A DNA stretch of 64,000 nucleotides from Methanothrix soehngenii GP6 (GTDB lineage Archaea > Halobacteriota > Methanosarcinia > Methanotrichales > Methanotrichaceae). The notes below the pieces were generated by a model. It saw only the letters and a program-made list of their open reading frames with translations, searched no databases and was not told the origin of the DNA. The stretch spans positions 2,604,001 to 2,668,000 of the forward strand of contig NC_015416.1 of NCBI RefSeq assembly GCF_000204415.1. Reading direction: 5' to 3'. Below, piece by piece: positions 1 through 6,846 of the stretch. Within the stretch, counting starts at the first letter, position 1, and each line of letters starts with the position of its first letter. Position numbers and translations under genes: made by a program.

Positions 1-708
1 GAAGCTGAGCAGGGAGAATACGATTAGCAGAGATAAAAATCCAGGGTTCTTCAGCACCACTGCCAGCCTCCCGATGGACTGGCTCAATGTACCGGTATAT
101 CTTGTATTTAGCGTCTCCACCAGGGCCAGGCTACCTGATAGAGCGACAAATCCTATGACTCCCAGGACCACAAACACTCCTCTCCAGGATGTGAACCCTA
201 AGAGGAGCGCTCCCAAGACTGGTGCCGCCATGGGTGATATGAGGACCATGGAGGAGACCCAGGCCAGGATCATCTCCCGGTTGCGGCTGTCGTACACATC
301 CTTTATCATTGCCATGGCCACCGCGGAGGCTGAGCTTCCTCCAATAGCCTGGAGGATGCGAAACGCGATGAGTTGATTGATATCCTGGGAGATGGCACAG
401 AGGAATCCTGCCAGAGAATAGATGGCAAGGCCAGCTATCAGAATGGGGCGCCGGCCGTATTTATCGCTCAGGGGCCCCCAGAAGAGCATCCCCGCGGCAA
501 AAACGATGAAGAAGAATATCAGCGTGAGATTGACCTGCTCGGCTGATACCTGGAAATATTTGGACATGCCGGGCAGGGCAGGAAGATAGAGATCAGTAGA
601 TAGGGGAACGAATGCGCTCAGAAATGCGATGAGGGCGATAAGGCCCCTGTTGCCCAGATATTTCTGTCTCCTGCCCCCGGAGACAAAGGCTGATTGGGAA
701 TCCGTCAT
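1..708 (-). CDS. Bcr/CflA-type MFS drug exporter (partial)
   Basis: This gene runs off the left edge; about 236 N-terminal residues are visible, starting at the ATG at 706-708. They form hydrophobic helices typical of the 12-helix major facilitator superfamily. The loop after helix 2 reads GPLSDKYGRRP, the MFS motif A, and helix 1 carries the STDLYLPALP motif typical of the Bcr/CflA drug:H+ antiporter subfamily. The inferred role is proton-driven efflux of small toxic compounds across the cytoplasmic membrane; the substrate cannot be read from the sequence. It stands alone, with the iron-sulfur flavoprotein behind it on the same strand. The C-terminal half is not seen, so an intact gene cannot be confirmed. 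Confidence 0.88.
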   Translation of the reverse strand, partial: MTDSQSAFVSGGRRQKYLGNRGLIALIAFLSAFVPLSTDLYLPALPGMSKYFQVSAEQVNLTLIFFFIVFAAGMLFWGPLSDKYGRRPILIAGLAIYSLAGFLCAISQDINQLIAFRILQAIGGSSASAVAMAMIKDVYDSRNREMILAWVSSMVLISPMAAPVLGALLLGFTSWRGVFVVLGVIGFVALSGSLALVETLNTRYTGTLSQSIGRLAVVLKNPGFLSLLIVFSLLSF

Positions 709-818
709 CTCTTGGGCAATCTCCAGCCCAAAATCCTAATCCATGGCATCTCTGTGCTCGATATCCGAATGACGGACATCCAAGCGGCCGGAATTATTAC
801 ATTCAATTGCAAGAGGCT

Positions 819-1406
819 TCAGTCTCCCTTGATGGTCCCATCATACTCCTTTTTCAAGAGCAATAGATCGCACAGCTTATTGGCACTGGCCACCACAGTC
901 TTTCTGCCGATGCGGTCCTCTGCTGCTGGCCGAACGGCAATGCCTCCAAAATGAGCATCATCACCAACCACTATCATTCCCTGGATGTGCATCCAGGCGT
1001 GAATGCTCTCCAGGGTCTTCTCCTGGCCGCCGTTTCTGGAGCCACCAACGGCTATCGCGCAGCCAATCTTATTCCTGAGCCTGAAGCCCTGCCTGCGGAG
1101 GGGAATGGTCCGGTCGAAGATCGCCTTGAGCTGGGCAGTGACGTTTCCGAAGTAGACGGGCGAGGCCACAATTATGCCTTCTGCCTCTTGCATTGCCCTC
1201 AGGACCTTGTGCATATCATCTTTATTGGGACAGGGTTTGCCTTTGCTGCAGTCTCCGCAGTCGCTGCAAAAATCAAAATTCAGCTCTGAGCAGAGCAGCC
1301 TTTCCGTCTGAAAGCCATATTCAGCAGCTACCGCCAGTGCCTCGTTTAGCAAGAACTCGGTGTTGCCGGCCTTCCTGGGACTGCCTGAGATGCCTACTAT
1401 TTTCAT
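819..1406 (-). CDS. Iron-sulfur flavoprotein (Isf/NADPH-dependent FMN reductase family)
   Basis: This is a flavodoxin-fold protein of about 195 residues. The N-terminus KIVGISGSPRKAGNTE is the FMN phosphate-binding loop, and ASPVYFGNVTAQLK is the second flavin-contact motif. Between them sits a compact cysteine motif, C-x2-C-x2-C-x5-C (CSDCGDCSKGKPC), which in Methanosarcina Isf binds a [4Fe-4S] cluster next to FMN. The likely role is cytosolic electron transfer between ferredoxin and small acceptors, including oxygen-stress defence; this follows from the family. An in-frame GTG at 1418 would add four residues, but the ATG at 1406 matches the usual family start. No clear operon partner is visible. 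Confidence 0.87.
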   Translation of the reverse strand: MKIVGISGSPRKAGNTEFLLNEALAVAAEYGFQTERLLCSELNFDFCSDCGDCSKGKPCPNKDDMHKVLRAMQEAEGIIVASPVYFGNVTAQLKAIFDRTIPLRRQGFRLRNKIGCAIAVGGSRNGGQEKTLESIHAWMHIQGMIVVGDDAHFGGIAVRPAAEDRIGRKTVVASANKLCDLLLLKKEYDGTIKGD

Positions 1407-1516
1407 TATTTCTTTCACAGTTCAGTAGATTGCAGGAGACGAATATATGCTTTTGCGGTTCGACCTGCCGATGGCAAAGTTAATATCTAATACCCTAATT
1501 TTATTATGGGATTAAA

Positions 1517-1777
1517 ATGAATGCTGAGATCACATCGCTTCTGGAACAGGATGTCTATACTCAGAAAGGCATCTATGTGGGCAGGGTGGACGATGCCGTC
1601 TTAGATCCTGACAACGGGGTGGTAAGCGGACTGGCTTTGGGAGACGTCAACCGGGATCTTTTCGATAGCAAGGGCAAAGGGATCGTCATCCCTTACCGCT
1701 GGGTCACTGCTGTCGGCGACATCATAATAATCAGGCACCTGAGTAGAAATGCAAAGGCTGAGCCAAAAGTCAGCTAA
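1517..1777 (+). CDS. PRC-barrel domain protein
   Basis: This 86-residue protein is a single PRC-barrel: an N-terminal strand with the VYTQKGIYVGRVDDAVLD pattern, an acidic loop (PDNG), and a C-terminal strand ending IPYRWVTAVGDIIII. Small stand-alone PRC-barrel proteins are widespread in euryarchaea; links to RNA metabolism or cell division have been proposed but no reaction is known. Its last 29 bases overlap the start of the Thg1-like gene in another frame, which suggests translational coupling of the two. The start is the first ATG after a weak GGGAT ribosome-binding element. Confidence 0.85.
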   Translation: MNAEITSLLEQDVYTQKGIYVGRVDDAVLDPDNGVVSGLALGDVNRDLFDSKGKGIVIPYRWVTAVGDIIIIRHLSRNAKAEPKVS

Positions 1778-2450
1778 CTGGGAGATCTATTCCGGTCTTC
1801 GGGCCCGTCCCCCTCTGGTAGCAAGGGCAGATGGCCGGGGCTTCAAGAATATCCTGGCTGGATTCAAGAAGCCTTACGATGCAGGCTTCGCGAGCGCAAT
1901 GGCATCCTCAGCCAGCGGCTTGTTCGAGGATTCGGGGCTCAGTCCTCTCCTGGCATTCATGTTCTCCGATGAGATCAATCTCATCTTCCTGGCTGCTCCC
2001 TTTGGGGGACGGATAGAGAAGATAGATTCCCTGGTCGCGGGCTCATTATCTGCTGCTCTCTCTCTCCAGCTAGCAAAGCCCGTCTCAATGGACTGCCGGA
2101 CCATTCCCCTGTGCAAGGCCGAGATCAGAGAATACCTAATTGAGCGGCAGAACGAGACCTGGAGAAACCATGTCTTCTCTTATGGATTTTATATGCTGCA
2201 GGATGAAGGAATCGATCCGGCCGGAGCCATGGAGAGGCTGCGGGGAATGAAAGAGCATGAGATTCATGAGCTGGTCTTCCAGAGAGGAATAAACCTGGCC
2301 AAGACTCCTTCCTGGGAGAGAAGGGGAATAATGATCTATCGCGATGAAAGAAGAATCTTGCAGGATTGGGAGCTGCCTCTCTTCTCTTCTCGAAAAGGGG
2401 AGGAGCTGCTGGCCCGGATTATCATCAGTCGCTCTGGGAGAGAAGGGTGA
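1749..2450 (+). CDS. Thg1-like tRNA 3'-5' nucleotidyltransferase
   Basis: This 233-residue protein belongs to the Thg1/TLP family, which adds nucleotides in the 3'-to-5' direction to tRNA 5' ends (G-1 addition to tRNA-His, or template-dependent 5' repair). The N-terminal YSGLRARPPLVARADGR segment holds the first metal-binding aspartate, and FSDEINLIF holds the second acidic pair of the palm domain. The length fits archaeal TLPs. The reading frame is open throughout, with no in-frame UAG of the kind reported in Methanosarcina thg1. It overlaps the PRC-barrel gene upstream, and its 3' end overlaps the convergent membrane-protein gene by 26 bp. Confidence 0.88.
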   Translation: MQRLSQKSANWEIYSGLRARPPLVARADGRGFKNILAGFKKPYDAGFASAMASSASGLFEDSGLSPLLAFMFSDEINLIFLAAPFGGRIEKIDSLVAGSLSAALSLQLAKPVSMDCRTIPLCKAEIREYLIERQNETWRNHVFSYGFYMLQDEGIDPAGAMERLRGMKEHEIHELVFQRGINLAKTPSWERRGIMIYRDERRILQDWELPLFSSRKGEELLARIIISRSGREG

Positions 2451-3321
2451 AGTAATTCTTTATAATCTCTCTATTCTCAGGAGGAAGGCTCTCAATATAG
2501 AGTTCTGACGGCACTGCTGCTGCCTCTCCTGCTTGAGACTGCTGAAAGACCCTCTCCACGGGTTTGGTATTTGTGGGGATGGAGCCCGCGCCCGTTCCAG
2601 GAGATAGGACTAAAGGAAGCTTATTCTCGTTCAGGACGGCGAGAGATGGATTGCCAAATAGGTTTTCGCTCAGATTCATGTTTTGGCTTATATCCGGCTG
2701 GGGTTTATCCTCCTGGAAGATGCCGGCGGCTCTGTCCTTCAGCTCGATGATCGACTGGAGATCTGCGGTCTCGACAAGATTTCCCTGCGCTAAGAGCGCC
2801 ACCACTGCTGAAAGGAGGATGGCAGTCATCACTCTTCCGCTCAGCTGTCTTCTATCCAGAATCTGGGAGGGTTTGATTCCTGCCAAACTCAGTTTGAGCT
2901 CCTCGGCCAGGCTCTGCATGGGAAGAGAATCAAGATCTTTGTTGTCAAAGGCGGTTTTAGCTTTCTCAGATAATTCCGAGCCTAAAAGCGGAAAGACATC
3001 AGCCTTCTTGCGTCTCTTGAAAAAGGTGGCTAGAGCAACTCCTGAAATTATGGAGACAATGGCAGGCAATGCCGATAGGATAAAGCTATCCTGATAGTAG
3101 AATTTCATAAGAGTGGTCAATCCCAGATACTGCATGAGGGCATAGATCGCGATGGCGATTATAATGGCGTTGAGAGCCCATACTGTTCGCTCAAAACGAC
3201 GATATTCCCTCATCAGTCGAGCCAATGGTCGTAGGAACTCATAGTGCCCATTCACATAGTTTAATCTGATGATGCGGATAAGTAGTTTTTGGAAGTTCAG
3301 TCTGCCCTCCCCCCTGGTCAT
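2425..3321 (-). CDS. Predicted membrane protein, unknown function
   Basis: I do not recognise this 298-residue protein. It has a basic N-terminus of about 45 residues, a hydrophobic helix near 48-68 (ALNAIIIAIAIYALMQYLGL), a second near 80-98 (ILSALPAIVSIISGVALATF), a cytosolic-looking middle, a third helix near 164-180 (VMTAILLSAVVALLAQG), and a long polar, Pro/Asn-rich tail. The tail is presumably outside the cell if all three helices span the membrane. It starts at an ATG without a clear Shine-Dalgarno site. Its 3' end overlaps the convergent Thg1-like gene by 26 bp. Confidence 0.75.
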   Translation of the reverse strand: MTRGEGRLNFQKLLIRIIRLNYVNGHYEFLRPLARLMREYRRFERTVWALNAIIIAIAIYALMQYLGLTTLMKFYYQDSFILSALPAIVSIISGVALATFFKRRKKADVFPLLGSELSEKAKTAFDNKDLDSLPMQSLAEELKLSLAGIKPSQILDRRQLSGRVMTAILLSAVVALLAQGNLVETADLQSIIELKDRAAGIFQEDKPQPDISQNMNLSENLFGNPSLAVLNENKLPLVLSPGTGAGSIPTNTKPVERVFQQSQAGEAAAVPSELYIESLPPENREIIKNYFTLLSQSD

Positions 3322-3499
3322 CGGATGAGCAAGGGAGTGATAAGAGTTTAGGGCTGGGAAAATTCATCTGCGGACAAGAGCGGCCGATTTGTTTGGATTA
3401 GATGTTTGAGGATGCGTGTTTTTCTCCCGATGCCATGGTCCTGTCATGGTTCTGTCATGCTCACCCAACTTCACGATGCGGCTTGAATTGCCGATGGAA

Positions 3500-3546
3500 G
3501 AGAAACATCAAATATATGCAATGGCCTAAATGGAGAATCGGAAGGT
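3500..3546 (+). promoter_or_regulatory. RuBisCO promoter and ribosome-binding site
   Basis: A purine-rich stretch (GAGAAAC, 3500-3506, BRE-like) precedes AAATATAT at 3510-3517, a good archaeal TATA box. Transcription would be expected about 25 bases on, near 3538-3540. GGAAGGT at 3540-3546 is a Shine-Dalgarno site 7 bases before the ATG at 3554. This arrangement argues against the upstream in-frame ATG at 3530, which would lie before the transcript start. Confidence 0.6.
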
Positions 3547-3553
3547 TTTTTCA

Positions 3554-4981
3554 ATGATTCAAGAAGAACTCTCAAAAACGCTCAATCCGAAGCAGGTCCA
3601 GTACATGAGGATGGATCTTCCTGATCCGAGGAACGGCGAGTATCTTCTGGCTGTGTTTCACCTGATCCCCAGCGGCGAGCTCAACATTATGCAAGCCGCA
3701 GCCGAGGTCGCAGCTGAGAGCTCAACAGGCACCAATTTTGCCGTGAAGACCGAGACTCCCTTCTCAAGGGTGATGAACGCCCTCGTCTACAAGGTTGACA
3801 TCGAGAAGAACCTGGTCTGGATCGCCTATCCCTGGCGCCTGTTCGATAGAAACGGCAACGTCCAGAACATCATGACCTACATCGCCGGGAACGCCCTCGG
3901 CATGAAGGAGATCAAGGCTCTCAAGCTCCTGGACATCTGGTTCCCCCCCTCCATGCTGGAGCAGTACGACGGCCCAAGCTATACACTCGACGACATGAGA
4001 ACCTACCTCAATGTGCACGACAGGCCGATACTCGGGACCATAATCAAACCCAAGATGGGGCTCACCTCTTCGGAGTACGCCGAGGTCTGCTATGACTTCT
4101 GGGTGGGCGGAGGCGACTTCGTCAAGAACGACGAGCCCCAAGCCGACCAGGACTTCTGCCCCTACGACAAAATGGTCAAGTATGTCAAGATGGCAATGGA
4201 CAAGGCGGTCAAGGAGACGGGGAAGAAGAAGGTCCACTCGTTCAACGTATCCTCGGCCGATTTCGACACCATGATCGAAAGGTGCGAGATGATCAGGGAG
4301 GCGGGCTTCGAGCCGGGTTCATACGCCTTCCTCATAGACGGCATCACCGCCGGGTGGATGGCGGTGCAGACGCTGAGACGGAGGTATCCGGATGTCTTTT
4401 TGCACTTCCACAGGGCAGGCCACGGTGGCTTTACCAGGCCGGAGAACCCCATTGGCTTCTCAGTGCTAGTGCTCTCCAAGTTTGCCAGGTTGGCAGGCGC
4501 ATCAGGTATCCACACCGGGACGGCAGGCGTCGGCAAGATGGCAGGCAGTCCCGAGGAGGACGTAACTGCGGCGAGGAACATCCTGAAAGTCGAGGGAAAG
4601 GGTCACTTCTTCACCCAGAACTGGGGAAGGATCCCGCCGCAGGACGACGATGCCATCAAGATGGTCGAGATGGACGATGCTCACCACGTTGTCCTGGAGG
4701 ACGACTCCTGGCGCGGCCTCAAGAAATGCTGCCCGATCATCTCTGGAGGACTAAACCCGACGCTCCTCGAGCCTTTCATCGATGTCATGGGAGGAATCGA
4801 TTTCATTACGACCATGGGCGCGGGTTGCCACGCTCACCCGAGAGGAACACGCGCTGGTGCGATGGCCCTTGTGCAGGCATGCGAAGCCTACAAGAATAAG
4901 ATCGACATCGCGGACTATGCGAAGGATCACAGAGAACTCGCCGAGGCGATCGAGTTCTTCAGCAAGAAGAAAAAGAAGTGA
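3554..4981 (+). CDS. rbcL: Ribulose-bisphosphate carboxylase, form II/III
   Basis: This is the RuBisCO large subunit, about 475 residues, which carboxylates ribulose 1,5-bisphosphate to two 3-phosphoglycerates. The catalytic parts are present: GTIIKPKMGL, the carbamylated lysine in VKNDE (K191, D193, E194), HFHRAGHG, loop 6 with GVGKM, and SGGLNP. By recall it is closest to Methanococcoides burtonii RuBisCO, the form II/III type, including the DIWFPPSMLEQYDGPSYT segment. In archaea the enzyme usually salvages pentoses from nucleotides rather than running a Calvin cycle. Codon use is strongly GC-ending, as in highly expressed genes. The AMP phosphorylase and ribose-1,5-bisphosphate isomerase partners are not in this window. 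The start at 3554 is chosen from the TATA box and Shine-Dalgarno site; 3530 is the longer alternative. Confidence 0.97.
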   Translation: MIQEELSKTLNPKQVQYMRMDLPDPRNGEYLLAVFHLIPSGELNIMQAAAEVAAESSTGTNFAVKTETPFSRVMNALVYKVDIEKNLVWIAYPWRLFDRNGNVQNIMTYIAGNALGMKEIKALKLLDIWFPPSMLEQYDGPSYTLDDMRTYLNVHDRPILGTIIKPKMGLTSSEYAEVCYDFWVGGGDFVKNDEPQADQDFCPYDKMVKYVKMAMDKAVKETGKKKVHSFNVSSADFDTMIERCEMIREAGFEPGSYAFLIDGITAGWMAVQTLRRRYPDVFLHFHRAGHGGFTRPENPIGFSVLVLSKFARLAGASGIHTGTAGVGKMAGSPEEDVTAARNILKVEGKGHFFTQNWGRIPPQDDDAIKMVEMDDAHHVVLEDDSWRGLKKCCPIISGGLNPTLLEPFIDVMGGIDFITTMGAGCHAHPRGTRAGAMALVQACEAYKNKIDIADYAKDHRELAEAIEFFSKKKKK

Positions 4982-4982
4982 T

Positions 4983-5017
4983 CTTTTATATCCAGTTGAT
5001 ATTTTTTATTTTTCCTT
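4983..5017 (+). terminator. T-rich terminator after RuBisCO
   Basis: The RuBisCO stop is followed directly by T-rich runs (TTTTATATCC, then TTTTTTATTTTTCC). Oligo-T tracts without a hairpin are a common intrinsic termination signal in euryarchaea. Confidence 0.5.
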
Positions 5018-5022
5018 TTTCA

Positions 5023-5304
5023 TTAAGCCACAATATCGCAAAGCCCAGAAGCCAAGCCGTTAGGAGTAAGTTTGTAGATCTTACCACCTAAATCAACTGT
5101 TACATGATTTTCATGCGGGGTTGCGTCGAAATTATGAGTAACAAGATAAAAAGCCAGATCCTTAACACCCATGCTCGGATCGTCGAAGCCGGATATCAAC
5201 GAATTCAGACTAGATAATGAATCATTCGATGCACTCACCAATGACATGCTCGCCGCAAATGTGAACAAGATGAAACTTATTGCACATATATTCCTCCTGG
5301 GCAT
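5023..5304 (-). CDS. Small secreted protein, unknown function
   Basis: This 93-residue protein has a clear signal peptide: a short basic start (MPRRN), a hydrophobic core (ISFILFTFAASMSLV), and a likely cut after VSA near residue 25. The mature part of about 68 residues has Ser/Leu/Asp followed by HNFDATPHENHVTVDLGG and a single cysteine near the end. I do not recognise the family; it is probably exported and may be surface-associated. The codons for residues 3-4 form an AGGAGGA sequence, which would be a perfect Shine-Dalgarno site for a start just downstream, but no good in-frame start follows it. It is transcribed toward RuBisCO. Confidence 0.65.
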   Translation of the reverse strand: MPRRNICAISFILFTFAASMSLVSASNDSLSSLNSLISGFDDPSMGVKDLAFYLVTHNFDATPHENHVTVDLGGKIYKLTPNGLASGLCDIVA

Positions 5305-5540
5305 AGCTGCATCTAAAAACTCGATAAGTCATATAGACGATTGCATCCATTTTTCAGTCAAAATTAACGGATTTGACCAATGCTCGGTAGTATGTCGATT
5401 CTTCTGTAAATTGGCTGGCCCTGTTATCCCACAAGTCAATCCGCATGGATCATGACCAAGCAATGCCGAAATATTCTTATGAAAATAGCCCGCATAGATA
5501 GACATCCAATATGCATCCCCGCACTTATGGAGAATTTATC

Positions 5541-6422
5541 ATGAGAATTGCTGCTTTAGCCCGTATGGTAGCTTTGATGTCTCTATCGGTCTTAGCTGCC
5601 ATTACCTTATGTATAGCTTCCGATCAGACCGCTTCGGCGGACGAGGTTATCGCCTTTTTGGATGAAGCTGTAGCTTATGTGGACAACAATGGTATGGAGA
5701 ACGCTCTCCAAGAGTTCAACGATCCAACTGGATCTTTTGTTCGGGGAGATCTCTACATCTTCGCATATGATTTCAATGGAACCTGCCTCGCCCATCCTAT
5801 CAATCCTGAATTGGTCGGCCAAACCAGCCTGTTGGATATCAATGATGTGGATGTGGTAGGCCGCGAGATTGCATTGGCTAAGAGAGGCGGCGGAACTATG
5901 TATATCGTCTTCCCGAATCCATCTCATGAAGGCAAGGAGGAGCTAAAACAACTCCATCTTGAGAGTGTTAATGATAGCATGTACCTTGGATCTGGGCGGT
6001 ACCTTTCTGACATTCAGGCATCATTCGATCAGGGGGAAAGAGATGAGCTTGTAGATTTTGTGAATGAAGCCTTGAAGTACGCCCAGGAGAATGGCAAAGA
6101 GAAAGCTCTTCAGGCATTCAACGATCCAGAAGGCAATTTCGCCCGAGACGGACTTTACATCTTTGCCTACGACTATGAGGGACAGAACTTGGCGCTTTCC
6201 CATCAGCCTGAGCTGGTCGGCACAAACCGCATCGATGCTCAGGATCCCAATGGAGTATATTTCATTCAGCAGATCACAGATATGGCCAAAAATGGAGATG
6301 GCTTTGCCTATTACGTCTACCCAGACCCATCTAACAACATGACCCAAGAATTGAAGCTCAGCTACGTTATGGATGTCGATGGTACCTGGTTCCTGGGATC
6401 GGGCATCTATTCAAGCGATTAG
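5541..6422 (+). CDS. Secreted double-Cache domain protein
   Basis: This protein of about 293 residues has a signal peptide (hydrophobic segment MVALMSLSVLAAITLCIA) followed by two similar Cache-type sensory modules. They are visible as a repeated pattern: ALQEFNDPTGSFVRGDLYIFAYD then about 130 residues later ALQAFNDPEGNFARDGLYIFAYD, each followed by a PELVG motif and a closing LGSGRY or LGSGIY. This matches single-Cache (sCache_2) domains that bind small ligands outside the cell. No transmembrane signalling or methyl-accepting domain follows, so it would be a free or loosely attached binding protein. The start is the ATG at 5541, preceded by GGAGA at a good distance; an earlier in-frame ATG at 5511 lacks one. 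Confidence 0.83.
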   Translation: MRIAALARMVALMSLSVLAAITLCIASDQTASADEVIAFLDEAVAYVDNNGMENALQEFNDPTGSFVRGDLYIFAYDFNGTCLAHPINPELVGQTSLLDINDVDVVGREIALAKRGGGTMYIVFPNPSHEGKEELKQLHLESVNDSMYLGSGRYLSDIQASFDQGERDELVDFVNEALKYAQENGKEKALQAFNDPEGNFARDGLYIFAYDYEGQNLALSHQPELVGTNRIDAQDPNGVYFIQQITDMAKNGDGFAYYVYPDPSNNMTQELKLSYVMDVDGTWFLGSGIYSSD

Positions 6423-6846
6423 GATTCAAGCTGCGGGGGGAGAGCTCAGCCCCCTCAGTATCCTTCAACAGTGGCATCTATAGTCCCAACCTACCTCGAT
6501 TCAATGCGAGCCCCTCCTGCAAAGCAAAACCGATTAGGTCACATCCTCCTGCCAATGGTGACGTTCTCAAATGCCTTTTTCATAATTCCCATTCCATGGG
6601 ACGACAGGAGACTGTGGCACGGTCACGAATCGCCATTGAGAATAATATTAATAAATTATATAATTATAATAATAGCCTGGATTAAACTTAAATAGTCGAA
6701 TAGCATACCTGGCTGCAGGAGGTTTTTCCAAAAATTTGGGAGTATTAAGCCCCAATTATTCTGACATACAGATCATTATTGAAAAATTGTAATATATTAG
6801 TCAGAGATTTTTTTGAATCTGGATCAAAATTTGCGGAAGTGAGAGA
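6423..6846. other. Intergenic region with hairpin and promoter
   Basis: A GGGGG-N9-CCCCC hairpin lies just behind the Cache gene (about 6437-6456) and may end its transcript. The segment 6635-6695 is very AT-rich. AATATATT at 6791-6798 is a TATA box placed to start transcription near 6820 for the alkylsulfatase-like gene. I see no convincing gene here. Confidence 0.5.

Noticed and set aside
1749-2450. Pyrrolysine (UAG) readthrough in the Thg1-like gene
   Set aside because: Known in some Methanosarcina thg1 genes, but this frame has no internal UAG.
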